This document shows, one piece after another, positions 1-4,850 of a stretch of 5,549 nucleotides of DNA. The translations under genes were made by a program, and so were the position numbers. Every line of letters begins with the position of its first letter. Within the stretch, counting starts at the first letter, position 1. The notes under the pieces were generated by a model. The model searched no databases, was not told the DNA's origin, and was given only the letters and a program-made list of their open reading frames with translations. Source of the DNA: Lachnospiraceae bacterium (GTDB lineage Bacteria > Bacillota_A > Clostridia > Lachnospirales > Lachnospiraceae); assembly GCA_004556565.1 (NCBI GenBank), contig SFGN01000143.1, positions 1 through 5,549 on the forward strand, in the 5' to 3' direction.

Positions 1-1
1 G

Positions 2-1225
2 ACCGCCGACATTGAATTTGAATGGACACGCCGCCATGCCATTGACAAAGGCACGCACCTGGGCCGCCACCTGATCCAAGCCTTTGAGCCTGGGGAGGTC
101 TCCGCCGAGGAAGCCCATGAGATTGGGATGCAGCTGGCAAAAGAAATATTGGGTGGCAAGTACGAGTTTGTACTTACCACCCATATTGACAAGGGACATA
201 TTCACAACCATCTGGTTTTCAATGCGGTCAGCTTCACCGACCACAAACACTACCATTCCAATAAGCGCAGCTATCACGAGATACGCCGGGCCAGCGACCG
301 GCTGTGCAGAGAACACGGCCTGTCCGTCATCGTCCCCGGCCGGGACAAGGGCAAGAGCTACATTGAGCATCAGGCCGCACAGAACGGCACCAGCTACAAG
401 GCAAAGCTGAAAACCACCATCGACCGCCTGATCCCCGTGTCCTCTAGTTTGGAAGATTTGCTTGCCCGGTTGCAGCGGGAAGGATACGAGATCAAGCGAG
501 GAAAGTATATCTCCGTCAGGGCGCCAGACCAGGAGCGGTTCACCCGGCTCAAAACCCTGGGCGCCGATTACACGGAAGAAGCCGTTGTCTCCCGAATCGT
601 CGGAGGCCCCCGACCATCCAGAGAGCCCAAGCAGCGCAGCGGAAAGGTCAGTCTGCTCATTGACATTCAGAACAATATCAAGGCCCAGCAGAGCGCCGGA
701 TACCAGCGGTGGGCAACTATTGAGAATCTGAAACGAGCGGCTGCCACCATGAACTTTCTTACCGAACACGGCATCGGCAGTTATGAGGAATTGGTGGAAC
801 GGTGCGATGCCGTTTCCGCCGCCTCCATCCGCACCAGGGAGGGCCTGCGGGATGTGGAACAGCAGATTACCGACCTTGCCCTCCTGGGCAAACAGATTGA
901 CACCTACCGCAAACTGAAGCCTATCTATGACCGTTACAAAATGTCAAAGGACAAGGAAAAATTCCTGCGTGGGTTTGAGAGTGAGATCATCTTATTTGAG
1001 GCGGCGGCCAGGGACATCAAGGAGGCCGGGATCACCAAACTTCCTTCAGCCGAAAAGATAAAAGCGGAACTAAATGAGCTCACCACTCGCAAGACCGCAC
1101 TGCAGGTGGAACTTCGGAAGATCCAGCGGGAGGAAAAGGAGTATGATGCTTTGCGACGAAATGTGAGCAGCCTATTGAAACAACCGGCAAAGAAAGAAAA
1201 GACACAAGAAATGGAACTTAAATAA
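2..1225 (+). CDS. Relaxase/mobilization nuclease (MOBP, VirD2-like), 5'-partial
   Basis: This protein would nick the element's origin of transfer, stay attached to the 5' end and pilot the strand during conjugation. The frame is open from base 2, so the start lies upstream. 407 residues are visible, and by comparison with Tn1549-type relaxases I estimate about 50-60 N-terminal residues are missing, including the region expected to hold the catalytic Tyr. The three-His metal motif is present: His at visible residue 61 followed by HIHNH at 66-70 (bases 197-211). It is preceded by the family's HLIQAFEPGEV segment and followed by SNKRSYHEIRR. A second conserved block, GYEIKRGKYISVRAPDQERF, sits near 484-543. 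The remainder to the stop is charged and likely coiled coil. The ATG at 128 is internal and not the true start, because homologous sequence continues upstream of it. The gene is GC-rich, unlike the cargo that follows. The family call is firm; assignment to Tn1549-type elements is by recognition only. Confidence 0.93.
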   Translation, partial: TADIEFEWTRRHAIDKGTHLGRHLIQAFEPGEVSAEEAHEIGMQLAKEILGGKYEFVLTTHIDKGHIHNHLVFNAVSFTDHKHYHSNKRSYHEIRRASDRLCREHGLSVIVPGRDKGKSYIEHQAAQNGTSYKAKLKTTIDRLIPVSSSLEDLLARLQREGYEIKRGKYISVRAPDQERFTRLKTLGADYTEEAVVSRIVGGPRPSREPKQRSGKVSLLIDIQNNIKAQQSAGYQRWATIENLKRAAATMNFLTEHGIGSYEELVERCDAVSAASIRTREGLRDVEQQITDLALLGKQIDTYRKLKPIYDRYKMSKDKEKFLRGFESEIILFEAAARDIKEAGITKLPSAEKIKAELNELTTRKTALQVELRKIQREEKEYDALRRNVSSLLKQPAKKEKTQEMELK

Positions 1226-1246
1226 CCAAAAGCAACCAGCGGAATT

Positions 1247-1269
1247 TTGCTACTGGATGAAAGAAAACG
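1247..1269. repeat. Left copy of imperfect direct repeat flanking the AT-rich cargo
   Basis: TTGCTAC, four unrelated bases, TGAAAGA, then AAACG. It matches the right copy at 4490-4512 at 17 of 23 positions by hand alignment. It begins 22 nt after the relaxase stop, where base composition changes. Confidence 0.35.
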
Positions 1270-1304
1270 GCTCAAATTAGCGGGGTATATCTCGCTAGTA
1301 CAGA

Positions 1305-1333
1305 TTGCAATTATACTGAACATATCATATAAT
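1305..1333 (+). promoter_or_regulatory. Sigma70/SigA-type promoter of the methyltransferase operon
   Basis: The -35 box is TTGCAA (1305-1310, 4 of 6 consensus) and the -10 box is a perfect TATAAT (1328-1333), separated by the ideal 17 nt. Transcription would start near 1340, giving a leader of about 150 nt before the ATG at 1494. This means the cargo operon can be transcribed independently of the relaxase operon. No mapped start supports it; the call rests on sequence match alone. Confidence 0.75.
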
Positions 1334-1342
1334 ATACCATAT

Positions 1343-1394
1343 AGCGACACTACTCTTGCAAAAAATGAAGAGTTCTAGTTTTCGTTATGTCGCT
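1343..1394 (+). promoter_or_regulatory. Nested inverted repeat in the 5' leader
   Basis: The outer arms are AGCGACA (1343-1349) and TGTCGCT (1388-1394), a perfect 7-bp match. The inner arms are ACTCTT (1352-1357) and AAGAGT (1368-1373), a perfect 6-bp match around a 10-nt loop. In RNA these stack with a 2-nt left bulge and a 14-nt right bulge. The element begins about 3 nt after the predicted transcription start, so it could be an operator or an RNA leader structure. It has no U-tract and is not a terminator. I do not recognise a known riboswitch. Confidence 0.5.
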
Positions 1395-1442
1395 CCGAGT
1401 TATATAAAAAGCAGTAAGGTATAGATTTCTATTGTGAGCCTT

Positions 1443-1473
1443 TCTTACTTGCTAACACTTTGCAAAAGTAAGA
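1443..1473 (+). promoter_or_regulatory. 8-bp inverted repeat just upstream of the methyltransferase start
   Basis: TCTTACTT (1443-1450) and AAGTAAGA (1466-1473) are perfect complements with a 15-nt spacer. Inside, GC (1451-1452) can pair with GC (1462-1463), leaving AA bulged. It ends 20 nt before the ATG at 1494, close to the weak ribosome binding site GGTGA (1485-1489). A protein operator or an RNA hairpin affecting translation are both possible. It is not followed by a U-tract. Confidence 0.45.
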
Positions 1474-1493
1474 CCCTTTAAGACGGTGAATGT

Positions 1494-2423
1494 ATGAGGA
1501 TATATAAATCTTTTCGCAGCGGAAATAGAATTACTCTTTTTAACGGTGATTGTATAGATCTTCTTAAAAGTATGCCGGATGAGTCAGTCGATTTGGTTGT
1601 GACCTCTCCTCCGTATTGTATTGGGAAAGCATATGAGGATCCTCATGACGACATTGAAACATTTAAAACCCTACACACAAATATTTTCAATGATATGTAT
1701 AGGGTCCTTAAAGTTGGTGGGAGTGTATGCTGGCAAATTGGCTATCATATTTCCGACAAGTGCGTAATACCGCTGGATTACCTTGTCTATGATTTGTTTA
1801 CATCATTAAGCAAAGATTTAGATTTTCCGCTCACTCTGCGCAATCGCATTATTTGGACATTTGGACACGGCCTAAATAGTACAAATCGTTTCAGCGGTCG
1901 CCATGAGGTAATTCTATGGTTTACCAAAGGTGAACAGAAAATTTTTAATCTCGATGAAGTTCGTGTTCCTCAAAAATATCCAGGCAAAAAAGCTTATAGA
2001 GGGCCCAACAAAGGTAAGTTAAGTGGAAATCCACTTGGAAAAAACCCTTCCGATGTTTGGGAAATTCCAAATGTCAGCGCAAAGCATGTGGAAAAAACAG
2101 ATCATCCCTGCCAGTTTCCAATAGCCATACCCCAAAGGCTTATCAAAGCCTTGACGCTCCCAGATGGAATGGTTTTAGATCCGTTTGCAGGATCAGGCAC
2201 AACAGGTGCTGCGGCAATCCTTGAAGGCCGCAGATTTGCAGGATCTGAAATAACGCCGAAGTATTATAAAACAGCCCACAAGCGTTTAAGAGATACTATA
2301 AATGGCACGCTGCGAATCAGAGAAGATAAACCTGTTGTGGCACCGAATCCAAATTCCGCAGTTGCTAAACTGCCAGAGGAATTCAAAAGAATTAGGGAGG
2401 AAAAAAATGGCGAAAAGCACTAA
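1494..2423 (+). CDS. Beta-class site-specific DNA methyltransferase (N4-cytosine or N6-adenine)
   Basis: This enzyme transfers a methyl group from S-adenosylmethionine to the exocyclic amine of a cytosine or adenine in a specific DNA site. In the 309-residue protein, catalytic motif IV TSPPY (37-41) comes first and SAM-binding motif I DPFAGSGTTG (229-238) comes near the end, the order that defines the beta class. HPCQFPIAIPQRLI (204-217) and the GSEITPKYYKTAHKRL segment after motif I are family hallmarks. Residues about 105-200 lie between the motifs and probably contain target recognition. TSPPY leans towards N4-cytosine but does not decide the base. The ATG at 1494 has only a weak, close GGTGA (1485-1489), so translation may be modest. 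The stop overlaps the next gene's start by 17 nt, so the two are co-transcribed. The gene is AT-rich compared with the flanking element genes, which suggests separate acquisition. Target sequence cannot be read from here. Confidence 0.93.
   Translation: MRIYKSFRSGNRITLFNGDCIDLLKSMPDESVDLVVTSPPYCIGKAYEDPHDDIETFKTLHTNIFNDMYRVLKVGGSVCWQIGYHISDKCVIPLDYLVYDLFTSLSKDLDFPLTLRNRIIWTFGHGLNSTNRFSGRHEVILWFTKGEQKIFNLDEVRVPQKYPGKKAYRGPNKGKLSGNPLGKNPSDVWEIPNVSAKHVEKTDHPCQFPIAIPQRLIKALTLPDGMVLDPFAGSGTTGAAAILEGRRFAGSEITPKYYKTAHKRLRDTINGTLRIREDKPVVAPNPNSAVAKLPEEFKRIREEKNGEKH
2395..2400 (+). promoter_or_regulatory. Ribosome binding site fixing the DGQHR gene start
   Basis: GGGAGG lies 6 nt before the ATG at 2407, inside the last codons of the methyltransferase. 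It is far stronger than the site in front of the methyltransferase. It decides the start at 2407 over the in-frame ATG at 2302, which lies deep in the methyltransferase coding sequence. Confidence 0.85.
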
Positions 2424-4146
2424 AAAGAAAAAATCTCCTCCTACCGAGGAGCAGCAGCTGAAGCGGCAGAAGGCTTCATTTAAGCGTAAGATTCGTAATA
2501 TGTTTACCGGGGCGGGGTTTACATACATCGCAACAAATGATAAGGAGATGTATATTGGCCATCGTAAAGTCGAGGTCGATGCCTTATTCATTTTTGAAAA
2601 CATTTGGCTTGTTTGTGAAGATACTGTTCAGAAAACAGGTATCATGGATCATATCCGAACCAAAAATGAAGCGGTTGGCGAGATACGGGATAATCTTCCG
2701 GACTTTATTAGCAAATTAGTAGAACTTTTTCCTGGATCAAGTGATCTGCTCCAAAAGTACAATCCTGACCGAATTAAGTTATTTGGCCTATATATCCCTT
2801 TAAATGATCCAATGCTCACACCGGATGACTATTACCGTTTTGGGAATCTGACATTCGTTTTGCCGCAAACATTTAATTACTTTAAATGGATTGTTGACTG
2901 CATTAAACATTCTGCCCGAAATGAGATTTTTAGATTTTTAAAATTGACCAACAACCAAATCGGTAAAATTTCTAGCGGGAGTGATACGCAAAAGATTACT
3001 GCACCTATTATTTATCCTAGAGAATTTACAGGAATTACTGATAAGGTGCGGGTTGTTTCTTTCATGATGTCCGCCGAAGATCTATTGAACACCTGCTTCG
3101 TTTTGCGAAAAGACAATTGGGAAGACTCCATATGGTTATATCAAAGATTGATTAAAAAAAGCAAAATCAAACAAATAAGAGAGTTTCTCGAGAAAAAGGG
3201 CGAAGCATTTTATAACAATATTATTGTTGCATTACCCGATGATATTGCTTTCCGAGATCAATCTAAAAAGTATGTCGGGATTGATGAAATAAACGATTTG
3301 GAAAGCAACTGCGAGCTCATTCTTACAAAAGAAATGAATAGCATTTGCGTTATTGATGGACAGCATCGCATTTATGCTCATTATGTTAGTGGCGTTGACA
3401 GCAAGCAAGAGCGCAGGATCGCCGAATTAAGGCAGCAACTTCATCTTCTTGTTACTGGACTAGTATTTGACAAAGATGTAAAAGCTGAAGAACGTGCAAG
3501 AATTCAAAGTGAAATTTTTGATGATATTAACTCTAATGCAACTAAAGTTCCTAGAACCGTTTTAACGCAAATTAAGCGTATTAAGAATCCAATTGATGAT
3601 GAGAGCATTGCACAGTCCGTAATTGAAGCACTCAATAAAGAAGGTATCTTTAGGGGACTTATGCAAGTTTCCTCTTTGGATTCTGGAAGAATTAAAACGG
3701 CATCGATTGTTCGTTTTGCATTACGGTATCTAGTTACTGTAAAACCCGCAGAAGGAAAACATAGCTTATTTGAATATTGGACTGGAGATAAAGAAAAGCT
3801 TTTGTCGATTGATGATCGTGAACTTCAAAACTATGTTAAATATTGTTCTGAAATACTACGTGAATATTTTGGGGCTGTCAGGAAAAACATGAGAAAGTAT
3901 TGGGATGACGACACATCAAAACTTTTGTCTGTCATTTCACTTAATGGCTTCATTATTGCACTTACACGGCAACTTGGCGTTAATGGAGTGCAAGATTTTG
4001 ATTTTTATGATCAAGTATTTAGCAGGTGGTCTTTTGATTTTTCTTCAGAAAAGTTCCCATACACATCCAGCCAATACAGGAAATTTTCTAATGAAATACT
4101 TGAAAATGCTTTTGACATTCCAAAAGAAACTTTAGAAACCATTTAA
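2407..4146 (+). CDS. DGQHR-domain protein with N-terminal PD-(D/E)XK-like region (DndB/DpdB-like)
   Basis: This 579-residue protein carries the signature DGQHR at residues 317-321 (bases 3355-3369) in the context CVIDGQHRIYAHY. This motif defines a family related to DndB of DNA phosphorothioation and DpdB of the 7-deazaguanine DNA system, and resembles the nucleotide-binding loop of the ParB/sulfiredoxin fold. A later segment, IFDDINSNATKVPRTVLTQI, and the helical C-terminus fit the family. The N-terminus is Lys-rich (MAKSTKKKKS). Residues about 35-100 then resemble a restriction-endonuclease fold: strand with E56 and D58, strand ending CEDT (70-73), then H82 and a helix. D58-x12-E71 fits PD-(D/E)XK spacing, but T73 occupies the usual catalytic Lys position. 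The gene starts inside the methyltransferase gene, with its own strong ribosome binding site, and is followed by a terminator. Nuclease, DNA-binding and regulatory roles are all possible; only the DGQHR family assignment is firm. Confidence 0.87.
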   Translation: MAKSTKKKKSPPTEEQQLKRQKASFKRKIRNMFTGAGFTYIATNDKEMYIGHRKVEVDALFIFENIWLVCEDTVQKTGIMDHIRTKNEAVGEIRDNLPDFISKLVELFPGSSDLLQKYNPDRIKLFGLYIPLNDPMLTPDDYYRFGNLTFVLPQTFNYFKWIVDCIKHSARNEIFRFLKLTNNQIGKISSGSDTQKITAPIIYPREFTGITDKVRVVSFMMSAEDLLNTCFVLRKDNWEDSIWLYQRLIKKSKIKQIREFLEKKGEAFYNNIIVALPDDIAFRDQSKKYVGIDEINDLESNCELILTKEMNSICVIDGQHRIYAHYVSGVDSKQERRIAELRQQLHLLVTGLVFDKDVKAEERARIQSEIFDDINSNATKVPRTVLTQIKRIKNPIDDESIAQSVIEALNKEGIFRGLMQVSSLDSGRIKTASIVRFALRYLVTVKPAEGKHSLFEYWTGDKEKLLSIDDRELQNYVKYCSEILREYFGAVRKNMRKYWDDDTSKLLSVISLNGFIIALTRQLGVNGVQDFDFYDQVFSRWSFDFSSEKFPYTSSQYRKFSNEILENAFDIPKETLETI

Positions 4147-4156
4147 AGTAAAAAAT

Positions 4157-4198
4157 AGCGGCTACCACCATAAAAGGTAGGTAGCCGCTTATTTTTTT
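4157..4198. terminator. Rho-independent terminator, probably bidirectional
   Basis: A perfect 10-bp stem (AGCGGCTACC 4157-4166 with GGTAGCCGCT 4180-4189) encloses a 13-nt loop and is followed by TATTTTTTT (4190-4198) on the plus strand. It lies 10 nt after the DGQHR stop. Upstream of the stem is an A-rich run (4150-4155), giving a U-tract on the minus strand. The same hairpin can therefore end the convergent small gene, whose stop codon (4189-4191) overlaps the stem. Confidence 0.9.
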
Positions 4199-4413
4199 CT
4201 AACTCTAAAAATATGTTCTACGGGTTGATGATTAAACTCAATGCCAAGTTTAGATCTAATCGCATTCTCTAATTGTCTGCAAAAGGCATCTTCCTCTAAT
4301 GTATAATCTATTTGGTTTGCGATTTCTTCTACTGCTTTAACCCTATCATCAGAAATTGAACCAGAAAAATAAAGCATTTTCCCCCTAAAAGAAACACCAT
4401 ATAAATGCTGCAT
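4189..4413 (-). CDS. Small protein of unknown function (74 residues)
   Basis: I do not recognise this protein. It is soluble and has no obvious helix-turn-helix, signal peptide or membrane segment. It opens with MQHLYGVSFRGKMLYFSGS, plausibly a short beta hairpin, continues with a likely helix (SDDRVKAVEEIANQID, then LEEDAFCRQLENAIRSKL) and ends basic (RVRKK). I chose the ATG at 4413 because AAGGA lies about 9 nt before it. In-frame alternatives are ATG at 4440 (83 residues) and GTG at 4446 (85 residues). It is AT-rich like the methyltransferase and DGQHR genes and points towards them, sharing their terminator. That places it in the cargo, but a functional link to the pair is only a guess. 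No convincing promoter was found upstream. The reading frame could be spurious, though it has natural protein composition. Confidence 0.6.
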   Translation of the reverse strand: MQHLYGVSFRGKMLYFSGSISDDRVKAVEEIANQIDYTLEEDAFCRQLENAIRSKLGIEFNHQPVEHIFRVRKK

Positions 4414-4489
4414 AAGACCACTTCCTTTACCACTTATCATATTCACTTTTAAATGCGATATTCAAAGAAAACCGTTTATGACTAACTTG

Positions 4490-4512
4490 TTGCTACCTTT
4501 TGAAAGAGAGCG
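4490..4512. repeat. Right copy of imperfect direct repeat flanking the AT-rich cargo
   Basis: TTGCTAC, CTTT, TGAAAGA, then GAGCG, in the same orientation as the left copy and 3243 bp from it. It ends where GC-rich sequence resumes. It could be a degraded recombination site or remnant of the backbone sequence that originally followed the relaxase. Confidence 0.35.
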
Positions 4513-4545
4513 CCGCCACCGGACACTTTGATCCGATGACGGCGC
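4510..4545 (-). terminator. Long hairpin, possible minus-strand terminator or structural element
   Basis: Arms 4510-4523 and 4532-4545 enclose an 8-nt loop. In plus-strand RNA, two of the 14 pairs are C-A mismatches (4516/4539 and 4519/4536). In minus-strand RNA the same positions become G-U pairs, giving an uninterrupted 14-bp stem, so the structure is probably made from the minus strand. After the stem the minus strand reads TCTCTTTC, a weak U-rich tail. It would lie downstream of the right-hand gene cluster. A plus-strand terminator is less likely. Confidence 0.5.
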
Positions 4546-4576
4546 CCCTATTTTGTCTAAAGGTGAAAATCCGTTT

Positions 4577-4615
4577 TTTCCTATGCAGAAACGCCCTGTC
4601 GCCCCACATAGGAAA
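4577..4615. repeat. 9-bp perfect inverted repeat
   Basis: TTTCCTATG (4577-4585) and CATAGGAAA (4607-4615) are exact reverse complements with a 21-nt GC-rich spacer. Neither strand has a U-tract after it. It could be a protein binding site or recombination site; no function can be assigned. Confidence 0.45.
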
Positions 4616-4635
4616 TCATACTGCCCCTACACGGA

Positions 4636-4655
4636 AAAGCCGCCACAGGCGGTTT
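4636..4655 (-). terminator. Rho-independent-type terminator of the right-hand cluster
   Basis: On the minus strand, AACCGCC and GGCGGCTT-type arms pair around a TGT loop, with a core of five G-C pairs (4640-4644 with 4648-4652), followed by CTTTTCC. It lies about 20 nt beyond the stop of the 58-residue protein gene, the expected place for its terminator. The U-tract is short, so efficiency may be moderate. Confidence 0.6.
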
Positions 4656-4673
4656 CTTCGCCTATTTTGAACC

Positions 4674-4850
4674 CTAATTCCTGCGTTTTTTGGAACGGCG
4701 GGAAAGATAATACGGGCAGGACACTACTACTGTCCGGAAACTCTGCTTGCAGGGATGGGCGCAGCCTTTGCAGAGCTTGTTATACTGACGCCTGCCGTTC
4801 TCGCCCAGGAAGAACGCCCATTCCAGACGCCATTTCTTGCTCCGGCTCAT
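4674..4850 (-). CDS. Small Cys-rich protein of Tn1549-type elements (58 residues)
   Basis: This is a small basic protein of a type I recognise from Tn1549-like elements, with no assigned function. It starts MSRSKKWRLEWAFFLGENGR and contains C27, C30, H32 and C34 (CKGCAHPC) plus C45, which could bind a metal such as zinc; the C-terminus RRSKKRRN is strongly basic. The ATG at 4850 is chosen because it overlaps, as ATGA, the stop of the conserved C-terminal frame of the upstream gene (TGA 4849-4847), the classic sign of translational coupling. A longer in-frame start at 4916 is possible, but the extra residues look like out-of-frame sequence of the upstream gene. A nucleic-acid-binding role in element maintenance is conceivable from charge and Cys pattern, but unproven. 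Confidence 0.78.
   Translation of the reverse strand: MSRSKKWRLEWAFFLGENGRRQYNKLCKGCAHPCKQSFRTVVVSCPYYLSRRSKKRRN

Larger units (their letters stand above)
1226..1493. other. Non-coding leader between relaxase and methyltransferase
   Basis: I see no coding sequence in this 268-base gap. Base composition falls abruptly from GC-rich to AT-rich just after the relaxase stop. It contains a short hairpin (TAGCGGG 1278-1284 with CTCGCTA 1291-1297, one G-U pair), a strong promoter (1305-1333), a nested inverted repeat in the transcribed leader (1343-1394) and a second inverted repeat close to the methyltransferase start (1443-1473). No clear U-tract terminator follows the relaxase. Confidence 0.6.
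4414..4673. other. Intergenic region at the right edge of the cargo
   Basis: No gene is supported here. The sequence changes from AT-rich to GC-rich at about 4500-4510. It holds the right copy of a short direct repeat (4490-4512), a long hairpin (4510-4545), a 9-bp inverted repeat (4577-4615) and a terminator-like hairpin (4636-4655). This concentration of inverted repeats in about 150 bases, just beyond the cargo edge, is unusual. Confidence 0.55.

Noticed and set aside
128..130. ATG at 128 as the relaxase start
   Set aside because: The frame is open to the window edge and the upstream residues (GRHLIQAFEPGEV) are conserved relaxase sequence, so this Met is internal.
934..1350. Minus-strand open frame across the relaxase end
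   Set aside because: It is antisense to the relaxase, Ser/Phe-rich, and crosses the promoter region; it is a shadow of the coiled-coil coding sequence.
1226..1493. CRISPR array, tRNA or known riboswitch in the AT-rich leader
   Set aside because: No regularly spaced repeats, cloverleaf or recognised riboswitch core could be found; only isolated inverted repeats are present.
2302..2406. Longer N-terminus of the DGQHR protein starting at the ATG at 2302
   Set aside because: It would lie inside the methyltransferase coding sequence in another frame and has no clear ribosome binding site. GGGAGG six bases before 2407 fixes the shorter start.
2398..2410. A-run at the gene junction as a programmed frameshift fusing methyltransferase and DGQHR protein
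   Set aside because: The downstream gene has its own strong ribosome binding site and start codon at the junction, so simple overlap explains it.
3340..3380. DGQHR motif as evidence of a ParB plasmid partition protein
   Set aside because: There is no ParA neighbour or ParB helix-turn-helix, and the motif and downstream DINSNATKV segment fit the DGQHR/DndB-like family better.
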